From positions 14,026,452-14,090,451 of the forward strand of contig OX463859.1 of NCBI GenBank assembly GCA_949825065.1: DNA of 64,000 nucleotides, read 5' to 3'. The stretch is from Odontocerum albicorne (taxonomy: Eukaryota; Arthropoda; Insecta; Trichoptera; Odontoceridae). The stretch's first letter is position 1, and each line of letters opens with the position of its first letter. The translations under genes and the position numbers were made by a program. Below are positions 21,135-30,544 of the stretch, in pieces. The notes under the pieces are model-generated. The model did not search any database. It was not told where the DNA came from and saw only the letters and a list, made by a program, of their open reading frames with translations.

Positions 21135-21715
21135 CTAGATATAGTGTATATCATCGTATATGTATAGATATAGTGCATATATATGGGATGAATGATGAGT
21201 GGAAAGGATTTATGTGAGCTCGTGAGTGTGGGTCTCTTCTTGTTGTTTTAATTTTGGATGTTTTTGTGTTTCTGTGTGTTTTTCTTTTTTTCTGCTTTTT
21301 TTTTTTTTGTTTTGAATTTGTTTTGATTTTTATTTTTATGATTGTGTGCGATGTATTGTGGGATAAATATTTTTGGTCTTTCTGGAGTGATAATGTGTGA
21401 GGAGTTGAGTTTCGCAAGATGTTTCCAGTTGTAGTTGAGTGTCACTGTTTGTCAGGTTGATGAGAGCGTGCAAAGGGGTTTTTTTGTGTTATCAAAAATC
21501 GGAAAGAAGTATCGATTTATTTTTTCATGCTAAATATCCTCAGTGAGATACAGGTAAAAGCCTAGTTTACTGGGGATACGACAAATGAAAGGCAACAAAC
21601 CCAGATCCATTAAAATTATATGTCCAAATCAAATTACCTGTTGTTTTTTCTCAAATTGTGTATATTTCTTGTCATGTGTAATAATAAATAAAATATAAGA
21701 TTTCCAAAACAGCAT
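21135..21715 (+). repeat. Dispersed repeat R6, copy 1, with a long T/G-rich tract
   Basis: The section 21480-21715 matches 36745-36990 in order ('atcctcagtgagatacaggt', 'ggggatacgacaaatgaaa', 'aaattacctgttgtttttt'). The section 21235-21340 is almost free of C and A on this strand. The class is unknown. Confidence 0.6.
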
Positions 21716-21719
21716 TAAC

Positions 21720-21950
21720 TTCAAGTGTTTTCTAAAGGTGTATACGCCACCCATATATTTAATATTATGTCCAATACATATATTTAAACTGAGGCAATGA
21801 AACCACGTCTCGTATTTAAGGAAACGATGACAAATTTGTAGGAAATTAACCTTGAAATATTAATTTCTTCTGTAAAAAAAATAGTTTAAATTACTTAATA
21901 GTGTTAAGGTTAGACTGTGAATTCGGCTATTGGTATAAAACGCTAATTTA
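21720..21950 (+). repeat. R1 tail plus a segment shared with 25480-25640
   Basis: After the R1 tail, 'aaaccacgtctcgtatttaa' and 'aggaaattaaccttgaaata' have counterparts at 25510-25590 ('aaaccacgtgtcaaccttat'; 'gaaattaaactctaaatact'). This shows the R1-associated repeat extends beyond the part seen elsewhere. Confidence 0.5.
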
Positions 21951-21954
21951 ATAC

Positions 21955-22450
21955 ACTCAATCCAGTGAATACGCTATTCCGTTATCTATCTGATAATAAA
22001 CGTCCATAAGTAAACAAATAAACCATAAATTAAACAGATATCTGTTCAATTACGTAAAAAACAAATTAAGGTGGTGAATTAAAAAAGGAAGCGAATATTG
22101 CAAAACACGAAACATGGTTGTAGTACCCGGTATGCTGATATAATCTGGTCGGGTGTTAGCAAAAAGGTTATTTACGGTACGAATTCTAATTTATTGCCTT
22201 TTTGTGAGATATTATTTCTCATAGCGATGGTCGCACGTGCCTATGTAGAAAGAAGGTATAAATAAATCAATTTCACGTTATATTTGTATTGTAATCATTT
22301 TACAAACATGTACCTTTATAAAAAAAAAAAACAAAATATATGCTTACTTTAGTACGAAAAGTGCAAAGCGATATATGTTTTGTGAATTTTCATTCGTTAT
22401 ATAAATAAACGTAGTTTTTTTTTTCATGCGATTTTCAAACATGTTTTTAT
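21955..22450. other. Unassigned AT-rich DNA
   Basis: Nothing recognised. Confidence 0.35.
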
Positions 22451-22457
22451 ATACTAC

Positions 22458-22943
22458 GGGGTGTCGCAAATAAATGTATTCACACGGGTGTCGCAAAAAA
22501 TGTATCCACACTTTAATAGCTGGTAACTTGCTGATTTTTTTTGTTTTAGATTTAACCGTTGAGAAATAATTACTGAGTTTTAAATAAAGAAAGTTTATTT
22601 TGAAGTGCTACTAGAAGTAGAAAAACGGGGTAGTAGACTTTTTCTTTTGATGATTTCTCAAGAATAAAGTTTATGCTAAAAAAAACCTGAAACCATTGAT
22701 GAATTACGAGTAGCCATTGAAAGAGAATGCTAAACTACCAAATAATATGATTCTCGATGTTTGTGATTCCGTTGCTTCGCGTTGGCAGCAATGTCTAGAC
22801 CAGAATGGGCATCACTTTGAAAACATGCGCTAAGTATGAAAAATACATTTATCTAGTTTATTGTGAACGTTGAAAGGGATCTGTGCTAATAAATACAGAC
22901 TTTATAATCATTAAAATTGTGGATACATTTTTTTGCGACAACC
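22458..22943 (+). mobile_element. Tc1/mariner-superfamily deletion derivative with a doubled left end
   Basis: The right TIR (about 22918-22943, read inward ggttgtcgcaaaaaaatgta then tccaca) matches two successive left-end copies: 22459-22484 and 22486-22511. Between them and the right end lies only a transposase C-terminal remnant: KPETIDELRVAIEREC, then a frameshift, then DVCDSVASRWQQCLDQNGHH and FENMR-stop at about 22830. Length of about 490 bp shows that the catalytic domain was lost. 'C-terminal SxxxR...C...G.HFE' endings are common in Tc1/mariner transposases. Confidence 0.78.
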
Positions 22944-23055
22944 TGCATTTGAAAATATAATTATTTATTTAAAACAATGTTTAAAAGCTATGTAATCAAA
23001 CATATAACTGACATTTGATCATACACTTACGACATTATTTATCAAACTTTGTAAC

Positions 23056-23300
23056 TTTCTTCATTCATTCTGTCTACGTGTCCAATCCATCTTAAAGCCC
23101 TTTTTTAATCGTACTTAAAACATCCATTTTTGCCAAACATTAATTATGGATGTCTTCGTGCCGCCTGTTTTCATACATTGACTCTACATTATTTTAGCTC
23201 CCGTTTCTTTAAAGCATTAATCTTACTTTTTACATCCTTCTTCCACATCCAAGTTTCAGTTCCATACGTCAAGGTGAGCACCAACACGTTTTTATATACT
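23056..23300 (-). mobile_element. LINE-A fragment, minus orientation
   Basis: Minus strand: TVYKNVLVLTLTYGTETWMW, KKDVKSKINALKKREL, then decayed sequence to a WIGHVDRMNE-like segment near 23060. It lies head-to-head with the plus-strand copy beginning at 23345. Confidence 0.75.
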
Positions 23301-23344
23301 GTCCGTTTACCGCAATATCAACAGTAACAAAAATGACAAAACAC

Positions 23345-23850
23345 AATAGTGTGTTGGTGCCCACCTTGATGTGTGGAAGTGAATCTTGAACTTGGCAGTA
23401 GAAAGATAATAGTAAGATCAATGCTGGGGAGATGCGTGTACGAAGAAAAATTTGTGGAGTGTCAATGTTTGAAAGAAGGCGGAATGAAAACATCACTAAT
23501 GAATGCATACATAAAATAAATGTTCTAAGTAAGATGTAGAAAGGAACATTAAGATTATTTGGACATGTGGAGAGAATGAATGATGAAAGAATGACTTAGA
23601 GAATATAAATGATAGAAGCGCGAGGTGTGCGTGGAAGAGGTAGACCGAGGTGATTTGACCGTGATTTGATCAAATGTATAATATTTTGAAAGAAGATGAA
23701 GTGAGAAGTATGAACAATAGAATATTGTGCATGACGAGATGTATGAATGTTGAGGAGGTGAAAGTTGTGTGCTTGAATAGGAAAGTTTTGGAGATCTGTT
23801 CTTTCTGCCTACTCTGCAAGGGACATGGCGTGATTTGTCAGTATGTATGT
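23345..23850 (+). mobile_element. LINE-A 3' fragment, plus orientation
   Basis: Plus strand, with frameshifts: VLVPTLMCGSES, KINAGEMRVRRKICGVSMFE, RRRNENITNE, LRLFGHVERMNDERM, then NILKEDEVRSMNNRILCMTR and CMNVEEVKVVCLNRKV, ending near 23840 at the family 3' end (ggcgtgatttgtcagtatgt). It covers all of the region present in the inverted neighbour and continues to the 3' end. Confidence 0.8.
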
Positions 23851-23859
23851 CATTTTAGC

Positions 23860-24325
23860 TATTTTTGATATAGCGCATTCATACATCCGACAAGGTAAAA
23901 TCTCAACCTTTATGATCTACAAAATTTAACTTTGACTGGGCATATTACCCTATACTAGGAATTTGTGTTAAGAGCTATCATCCGCTAGACTTGTTATTTT
24001 TAAGGTTTGAAACCAATCTCTATAGAACAAGGAATAAAAGAGGAAAATTTTGAAAGCATATTTTTTTAAACATTATACCAAAGAAGAGTTTAATTTATTA
24101 ATGTAATTTGATGCTTTCTGCGTATATAAACTGGGTTTTTTCAAGGTTTATTTTTTAAGAACAATAACTCTTTTCATTACACTGTAACATTTTTCATTAT
24201 TTGGTAGACTGTAAAAAGGAAAATATTACCCTGAACATGATTGTTTTGAGCGGTAAACAAGTTTTGTATTAAAGATAAGTCTCGGAGGAATACGAATGGT
24301 AAAATGCTTTATTTTTGCATAACTT
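23860..24325. other. Unassigned AT-rich DNA
   Basis: Nothing recognised. Confidence 0.35.
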
Positions 24326-24329
24326 ATGG

Positions 24330-24495
24330 CCAACCTCCGTGGCCTATTTGCTAAGAAGACACATGTCTTCAAATCCAAGTGCAAAGGGTTCGATTCCGGC
24401 TGGTATCCACATTTTATAAAAAATGATTCCAATCTGATTTTAACTTAAGGCCTCTTTAAACAAATTCTAGTCACTTAGAAGAAATTGCTGGGTAA
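24330..24495 (+). mobile_element. SINE-b copy
   Basis: Head 'ccaacctccgtggcctattt', a good B-box 'gggttcgattcc', and body 'attccaatctgattttaact' with 'taaggcctctttaaacaaat'. Ends near 'agaagaaattgctggg'. Confidence 0.8.
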
Positions 24496-24789
24496 TATAT
24501 TTCAATATGTCGAGATTTTCAATTAATTTTACAGCCATCGTAAGATTAATTGAAATTTTACAGCCATCCAGGAAAAAAGTTATAAATATACATACTGTCG
24601 TATATTAAAATATGGGTACAAAATATATTAAAATGAAGTACATGTAAATTTGTGCGTCATAAAAATCGCAATTAAATTAACTTTTATGGCAGTTAATACT
24701 AAAAATTCATAAACTCGTTAAATTAATAACAAGATCAACAGTATTTTTCATCACCATCATCTCCTGGCATAATTATACTTTGATAATGA

Positions 24790-25080
24790 TAAAATAATAA
24801 TTTATACAACCATTAAGGGAAAATCCATGCACAGTTTCATTAAGACTAAAAAAGCCTCTGGAACAACCCCCCCTGTTGCTCGAGTGGACCATTGGAGAGG
24901 AACATCGTCCACTAGCGGGTGGATTTTATTTATAGAGGCAATACTACCTTTCTCTGATCTACAGTGGAGGACCTGATTATCAATTGACAGACTCTGAAGA
25001 TGAATTTGGAGAACAAAGTACAACATTTCAAAATGGGGAATTTGGCATTATAGATTGACTTTGTGCATCTGCGCTGAGAA
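24790..25080 (+). repeat. Dispersed repeat R9, copy 1
   Basis: Alignable by eye with 55080-55370: 'ttcattaagactaaaaaagc' opposite 'ttttattaaggccactaagc', 'ggagaggaacatcgtc' opposite 'ggagaggaacatcatc', then 'ggcaatactacctttctctg' opposite 'ggtaatactacctgattctg'. No coding frame is conserved between the copies. Class unknown. Confidence 0.6.
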
Positions 25081-25199
25081 AAATATCATGCTTCACTTGC
25101 TGTGGAGCTCTTTGGATAGCAGAAGACTTGATTCGTGGTACGCCCAACGCGGCCCAGGTGGAAGAAATTGATCAATAATTAAGCACCTTTGTCACGATA

Positions 25200-25640
25200 C
25201 GAAGAAGAAATAGAAGATATATTCATTTACAGAGCAGACTCTCCTCAAGTGCACTCGGAAATCAATAGTTTGCGTACATTGGATTGGGAATTTCCCTGCA
25301 TCTGCGTATATTTAGAAAAACATACTCGTATTTGGTTAGAAAACTCTTGAAAACTAACCATAACCAACTTATGGTTTTGCCGTCGTTTAAATGTTCATTC
25401 ATTCAATAGACCTGAATTCATAGTCCAACCTAAATTCTGATTTATAACTAAAGTTTCATTATTTGTCTTCAGAGTCGGACCTAATACGCAAGACACTTTA
25501 AACTCAGGTAGTAAAACCACGTGTCAACCTTATTTAAGGAAGCTATGACAAAATTGTACGAAATTAAACTCTAAATACTAATTTCTTCATGTAAAGGTTA
25601 AACTATGAATGAACCTTAGAATCTAATACAAGGAACTGGA
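25200..25640 (+). repeat. R1-like fragments
   Basis: 'cagagcagactctcctcaag' and 'cgtatatttagaaaaacata' match R1, followed at 25480-25640 by the same extension as at 21780-21950. Highly decayed. Confidence 0.5.
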
Positions 25641-25644
25641 TATT

Positions 25645-26724
25645 TTTTTTATTATGCAACATAGAGTGGCACTTGATACTTGAGAAGAACTTTAATATTA
25701 ATAATTTATTTATATCCATAGTAAAAAAACTTTACCAGGGATAGAAATAAATTATTTTTATTTTATAATAGAATTATTACAGCGCATGCCTCATTTCATT
25801 TAACAGTAAGAAAAAAAACTGTTCTTTCAAATCAGAACCATGTAAATGATTTTCGACAATAATGGGCTATTTTGATGACATCTGTATTTATATTTTACAT
25901 TTTTTTTCACTTGGAAGAACTTCTGAATTTTGCGGATATATGTGAGTAATTTTATGTAGTTAATTTATTTTTATCCCTCGAGCATATAAGACAGTTTTGA
26001 GGGCATACCACAATTTTTAGAGGTTACCATATTTTTTAGGTCTCGGTACAATTTTGCGTACTTACCACAATTGTGAGGATTTACAACAATTTCGACAATA
26101 TTATCCCCCAAACTACAATAGAATGTATCCTATGATTCACAATGCACTTGAGAATATTCATTAGAAGTTTACAATGTGATTAAAATCATGACGGTGTTCA
26201 GCGAGTAAAAGACACCAAAATTATTCGAGTTGATGGATCATATAAGAGTCTCTTGGGCATTTAGTAATGGCGCTATTATGGGATTTATTTACAATTCACT
26301 GATTAACAATATATTGGGATGCGGATCAATCATATCGAACCAGAGAGGAATTCCGCAACATCTTACTTACAAAGAATATTGATTTAACCGTAGTTCTTTC
26401 TCACATTTTTTATTGTGCATGAATGCATACTATTTTTTAAGCCTTATAAAATATCTACGTAATCGTTTGTATATATACAAATTACTAACAGAAAAAGTGC
26501 AAACCCCTTGTTATTAGACACACTTTTGTTTAATATTCCTGACAATTATTTACACCATAATTAATTAACATTTTTGCTGCGGGATTTACGAATTGAGCCA
26601 TTAAGAATGTCCCCATTCTCACAAGCAATGACTTGTTGAACGAATTTTCTGAAATTGAAATCTACCGTATCTCGGTGGATACATTTATAATTAAGAACAA
26701 CAATGAACAATGTAGCACCATTTT
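25645..26724. other. Unassigned AT-rich DNA (presumed receptor intron)
   Basis: Contains a loose series of 'ccacaatttt...aggttaccat' words at 26005-26095 but no coding signal. If the receptor gene continues left as expected, this is intron. Confidence 0.45.
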
Positions 26725-27169
26725 GCCTAGCACGGAGATAGATGATACATCTTTATTTCTTTTGCCTAGCACAGATATAATATTCTAGCACGGAGATAGA
26801 TGATACATCTTTATTTCTTTTGCCTAGCACGGATATAATATTTTAGCACGGAGATAGATGATACATCTTTATTTCTTTTGCCTAGCACGGATATAATATT
26901 CTAGCACGGAGATAGATGATACATCTTTATTTCTTTTCCCTAGCACGGATATAATATTCTAGCACGGAGATAGATGATACATCTTTATTTCTTTTCCCTA
27001 GCACGGATATAATATTTTAGCACGGAGATAGATGATACATCTTTATTTCTTTTGCCTAGCACGGATATAATATTCTAGCACGGAGATAGATGATACATCT
27101 TTATTTCTTTTCCCTAGCACGGATATAATATTTTAGCACGGAGATAGATGATACATCTTTATTTCTTTT
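26725..27169 (+). repeat. 58-bp tandem array, seven full units plus one shortened
   Basis: Unit starts are 26764, 26822, 26880, 26938, 26996, 27054 and 27112. A first unit at 26725 lacks about 19 bp internally. The unit contains 'tagcacggatataatatt', a second 'tagcacggagatagatgata' and a pyrimidine run 'ctttatttcttttgcc'. Units differ by only one to three bases (gcc or ccc; ttct or tttt), indicating recent expansion. The array lies within the intron, about 130 bp beyond the receptor exon's splice donor. Confidence 0.95.
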
Positions 27170-27300
27170 TTATTGTTTCTAGACTGTATCAATTTATTTT
27201 TTATTACTAAGTAGATGGAAGATAATAAAACTCTTATGCAGTTCGAATCGAAGATAGTACGCAAATATTTAGAAATTAAAAGTTCAAGTAAAAATTACTT

Positions 27301-27302
27301 AC
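27301..27302 (-). other. Splice donor of the receptor exon
   Basis: On the minus strand the exon end reads ATGG followed by GTAAGT, a full consensus donor. It splits a glycine codon after its first base (phase 1). The open frame otherwise stops two codons later, as expected for intron. Confidence 0.88.
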
Positions 27303-27816
27303 CCATAAGATAAAGTGCTACTGCAGGAGGCATAACACAAATTCCAACCAACCAATCAGCAACAGCTAAACTGGTGACAAAACAGTTGGTAACAGTTCTG
27401 AGTCTTCTTGTTGTTAAAACAGCTAATATCACTAATGTGTTACCTATTACCGTCACTACTATCAGTATACAGAAAAGACCCACTAAACTAACATCACTAA
27501 TAGCCAATGGTTCAATGTCTTCATCAAGTTTCTGAAATGTCACATTTAAACCAGAATCTTGAGTAGCATTGTCTAAACTGTCTTGGATTCTTGTACTAGT
27601 GATATGGAATGGTGAAAACGTTGTGAAGTTAAACAAGTTGTACGTGAAGTACGTTTCTCTTTCTTCGAAGACGGTGTCTTCGGATGGTTTGTTCTCTTCA
27701 AGTGTCTGTTCTTCGCGAGGACTATTGGAAAAGTAGTTCTCTTCAAAGTCGGAACTCTCTGCTGATGAGGGGTAGAAGTTTTCCCTCGAGGGGTTCTGCA
27801 CGCCCGATGAATCCAT
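27303..27816 (-). CDS. Biogenic amine GPCR, first coding exon (tyramine receptor 2-like)
   Basis: 171 codons plus one base encode the N-terminal tail, TM1 and TM2 of a class A receptor at the plasma membrane; such receptors bind amines and signal through G proteins. Residues 1-105 are acidic, Ser/Glu-rich and extracellular, with sequons at N63, N83 and N91 and no signal peptide. TM1 is about 108-134, with the conserved GN pair (N126 is position 1.50). The first inner loop has TTRRLRTVTN. TM2 is about 145-171, with the LAVAD motif (D154 is 2.50) and VMPPAVALYLMG. The TM2 end resembles, from memory, insect TyrR (tyramine receptor 2) rather than Oct-TyrR, OAMB, beta-octopamine or dopamine receptors; class A amine receptor is firm, subtype less so. 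An in-frame stop at 27832-27834 upstream of the ATG, with G at -3 and +4, supports the start at 27816. Remaining exons (TM3-TM7) were not found and should lie at lower coordinates outside the window. Confidence 0.9.
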
Positions 27817-27842
27817 TCCAAATGCGTAGCTTCAAGGTTCAT
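27573..27842 (-). other. Overlapping upstream ORF in the receptor exon (89 codons)
   Basis: An ATG at 27840-27842, three bases after the splice acceptor, opens a frame different from the receptor and overlaps it to a stop at 27573. Its -3 base is G, the first exon base. If the transcript includes this ATG, scanning ribosomes could start here and reduce receptor translation. It is rich in Arg, Lys, Thr and Ser with no family motif, so I regard it as a possible regulatory uORF, not a protein gene. Confidence 0.4.
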
Positions 27843-27845
27843 TTC

Positions 27846-27847
27846 CT
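27846..27847 (-). other. Splice acceptor of the receptor exon
   Basis: Minus strand reads TTATCTTATTGTTACAG then GAAATGAACC. The pyrimidine tract is short because a LINE (TAAA)n tail ends about 15-20 bp upstream. The acceptor implies at least one 5' non-coding exon further right, not located. Confidence 0.8.
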
Positions 27848-27859
27848 GTAACAATAAGA

Positions 27860-28440
27860 TAACAAATATTTATTTATTTACTTTTATTATTTTATGTACA
27901 TGGAAACATATGATACATCTGGCGGACTTATTGATATACAGCAATTTCTACCAACCAACCAAGTTATCTTGGATTTGTTAATTTGTTTTAATCCGTGAAG
28001 GGTTTGACAAAAAAAGGCCTTACTCTAAATAATAATGGTAGAAATAAACGAAAAAAAACATTTCAAGGATAAAGCAGAGAAAAATATGAAAATTAGGATG
28101 AAATTATAATTATATGATACATCTGGCAGACTTATTGATATACAGCAATTTCTACCAACCAAGTTATCTTGGATTTGTTAATTTGTTTTAATCCGTGAAG
28201 GGTTTGACAAAAAAAAGGCCTTTCTCTAAATAATAATGGTAGAAATAAACGAAAAAAAAACATTTCAAGGATAAAGCAGAGAAAAAAATGAAAATTAGGA
28301 TGAAATTATATTTTGAATTACGTAATATTTTTTCAATACTCTCTTGAATGAACTTGAATAAGAAACAACGCACATCTGATATTTTTGTTAGTTCTTTGAA
28401 AACATTTGACTTTGAAATTTAAAAGTGAAATACCTGCGTC
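27860..28440 (-). mobile_element. LINE-J 3' end with (TAAA)n tail, internally tandem-duplicated
   Basis: On the minus strand the 3' end runs '...gtccgccagatgtatcat', then 'ataaaagtaaataaataaat', next to the receptor acceptor. The same 3' end ('ccagatataattgcatgaaa' and AAATAAATAAA) is seen at 33665 and, less clearly, at 29160. A 204-bp segment is present twice in tandem (from 27909 and from 28113) at about 95% identity. It is in the same orientation as the receptor gene. Confidence 0.75.
27909..28312. repeat. 204-bp tandem duplication inside LINE-J 3' sequence
   Basis: 'tatgatacatctggcggact' at 27909 recurs at 28113 with one change, and 'gttatcttggatttgttaat' to 'aaaattaggatgaaattata' follow in both. 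The first copy has an extra 'ccaa'. Confidence 0.9.
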
Positions 28441-28524
28441 GTATTTTTTTCTTTCTGGGGGTTCAGGGATATAACATTTGAAGCATAGGTTTTCGAAGGT
28501 TTTAGAAGTTTAAATACTACTAGA

Positions 28525-28770
28525 CTAGAGGATAGGAATTTGAAAGAAGAGAAATAAAGGAAAATTAGGATGAAATGATGTTATAAGTAATGTGATATTT
28601 TTTTTCCAATTCTCTCTTGAACGTGTATAAGGATGGTGCACATCTGACCACTTTTGAAACTTCGTTCCACAGTCGCTCCGAGTTAAACGTAAATAAATAT
28701 GTGCAAATTGAGATGTGGTGTGATGGTATGCAAAGGAGTTTTTCATCGCCTGATCTAAGGGAACCTTAAT
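28525..28770 (-). mobile_element. LINE-J reverse-transcriptase C-terminal fragment
   Basis: The minus frame has NSFAYHHTTSQFAHIYLRLT, RSDCGTKFQKW and SDVHHPYTRSRENWKK. This resembles the 'R....Y.L...R......SF..R....WN.LP..I......F+..L' ending of jockey/CR1-like ORF2. A related decayed segment lies at 28330-28400 and at 33900-33985. Confidence 0.6.
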
Positions 28771-28859
28771 GAAAATACATGTGAAAACAACTGGTGAGTA
28801 AGTTTGGAGGAATACTGGAAAAAAACATTTAAATAGTTCTCTAAAAGTAAATATTCCAA

Positions 28860-29030
28860 TTGGCGATGCGGACATATTGAAGAGCGTGGTCGGGAGACAA
28901 CATTGTATTCGAACCTCGGGCTCAGAACCACTATAGTAAGCACGGAACTCGAAGTTCATTATCGCACGTGTTGCCAATACTACCACACATCGAGAGGCAA
29001 CAACGTTTTGCACACGTAAGTTTTGTTACA
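28860..29030 (+). repeat. Dispersed repeat R5, copy 1
   Basis: Shares 'agagcgtggtcgggagacaa', 'agcacggaactcgaagttca' and 'gttgccaatactaccacaca' with 36165-36335, 48065-48240 and 57190-57380. The long minus-strand frame here is not conserved in the other copies. Confidence 0.65.
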
Positions 29031-29154
29031 AGGCGAATTCTCATTAGACAGATTTTTTTAAATTTAAATTAAATTAAGTAATTACACCCAAAACTTCCGG
29101 ATGATAGTCAAAAGTCTTGTTAAATAGGTCATATTTTTGATTATTTCTGTTTAT

Positions 29155-29275
29155 ATTTTGTTTATTTAACACTTTTATTGCTAATACTATCTGGCGGCTT
29201 ATTGCCAGCCGGCAATATATATCAACCAGATCACCAGGTATTTATCACCAGGGTATAATTTTTTTAACATTTTAC
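29155..29275 (-). mobile_element. LINE-J 3' tail fragment
   Basis: Minus strand: 'atataatt'-like sequence, 'gccggcaataagccgccaga' and 'aagtgttaaataaacaaaat', matching the LINE-J end at 33665. Confidence 0.6.
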
Positions 29276-29279
29276 AGCA

Positions 29280-29585
29280 ATTATTAATTATTTATCATTT
29301 TAGTATTTATGGTTCATATCTCAACACCATAAAGTGCAATAAAGCATATATGATATAACGCTTATTCACGCAATATCGAAGTTAAATATTCAAATTATCA
29401 TTGTGAAAAACTGATCTCACCTTTAGAAATCCTGCACGTGCCAATTCTATTCGGTATCTCACTTCTCTATCTGGGTTAAGGTCACGAATAATCAGGCTTC
29501 CTAGATACTTGAAACTGCCGACTTGTATTGGGCGAACGGGAAAGAGATTTTGTATTTTAGGTCAACTTCAAACGCAAATTATATC
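29280..29585. other. Unassigned DNA
   Basis: The segment 29405-29530 (ggtcacgaataatcaggctt, ctagatacttgaaactgccg, acttgtattgggcg) is less AT-rich and resembles LINE 5' sequence in minus orientation, as in other elements' 'lgsxvt..' region, but I cannot translate it convincingly. Confidence 0.35.
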
Positions 29586-29589
29586 AAGA

Positions 29590-29850
29590 TGTAATTTAAT
29601 TCTTATAGATGCCGTTAAGATGTGGTGCTGGAAGCCGATGTTCAATATGCCATGGACCGCAAGACACATCAACGTTTGTATCATCCGAGAATAGCAAATA
29701 GCCGAAAGACTTTCGACAAGCAGAAAAAGAATATTTACATGCTTTGGGTATGCTAGAAAAAAATATGAAATCTGCATAAGCTGGCGATCGCAGGGATAGT
29801 TGAGGGAAGGGTAGCAAATTGAAGGTGTTCTGTGAGATTGACAACAGTCT
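29590..29850 (+). mobile_element. LINE-C fragment
   Basis: Plus strand: DAVKMWCWKPMFNMPWTARH, INVCIIRE, stop, QIAERLSTSRKRIFTCFGYA, RKKYEICISWRSQG. This is the same RT C-terminal segment as the minus-strand copy at 32882-33151 (RRIDAFKMCCLRMMLRISWT). Confidence 0.75.
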
Positions 29851-30080
29851 CTTTATTAGGTCCGACGTGTATTACTTACCGCCGGGTACTTGTACTTTGT
29901 ACACGCGATTTCGCTATGATGCGATTTAAATAAAATTTAGATTTAAAAAAATTAAAAAGTCGATTTCAATTTACCAGACTGAAAGGAATAAACCATGTTG
30001 TCAATTTTTTCGAACATTTTATTACAAAAAAAAATAAAACAAATTATTTAGGTTCTTTCCACAAAGCGATTAAAATTTAA

Positions 30081-30322
30081 CCCTGAGAGCGCTACGAGAA
30101 AAAAATATAATTGTCTATCTAGTGCTGAGATATATTTACGATTCGGACGTTCGTGATAAATATTTATTTTAAACAACAAAAAAACAAAAAAAAATATATT
30201 TTTACAACATAAATATATTTTAGAATATGTACCCTTGTATTCTAAATGAATGATATTAATTTAGAATACAAGGGTAGAACAAATTTCTTCCACTGCTATA
30301 ACAGTGCGCCGATCTCTCAGGG
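30081..30322. mobile_element. TTAA-target MITE M1, copy 1 (piggyBac-like)
   Basis: Ends CCCTGAGAG...CTCTCAGGG, flanked by TTAA (30077-30080) and CTAA (30323-30326). It has a large central palindrome (tgtattctaaatgaatgata / ttaatttagaataca). No coding capacity, 242 bp. The copy at 60772 differs by only a few bases. TTAA duplication and CCC-starting ends are hallmarks of piggyBac-type transposition; the autonomous partner is not in the window. Confidence 0.9.
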
Positions 30323-30544
30323 CTAAAAGACATTAACAATTTAGTTTGTGCAAAACTACGTATATTTTTTAAATATCGGTTTATTATATGCACATACATC
30401 AAATAAAGAATAAAAGGATAACAATATTCTCTTTGAACAATGTATTCAACACTGCCAATGAACGTGAGTAACGGGGACAGGTGGTGCGCCGAGTTCGAGA
30501 CATGGGAGAAAACCACAACGCTAGTATTGAGTATGCCTTGAAGA

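Noticed and set aside
21235..21340. Lys/Thr-rich minus-strand frames
   Set aside because: Produced by a long T/G-rich simple tract; no motif.
1..27295. Downstream receptor exons (TM3 with DRY, TM5-TM7)
   Set aside because: I looked on the minus strand for DRY and NPxxY-type stretches and for long hydrophobic frames; none was found.
27573..27854. 93-codon minus frame as a separate protein gene
   Set aside because: It begins in the intron before the acceptor and overlaps the receptor in another frame; kept only as a possible uORF from its internal ATG.
28525..29013. 162-codon minus-strand frame as a host gene
   Set aside because: It runs across an RT C-terminal fragment and the R5 repeat; the part in R5 is not conserved in other R5 copies.
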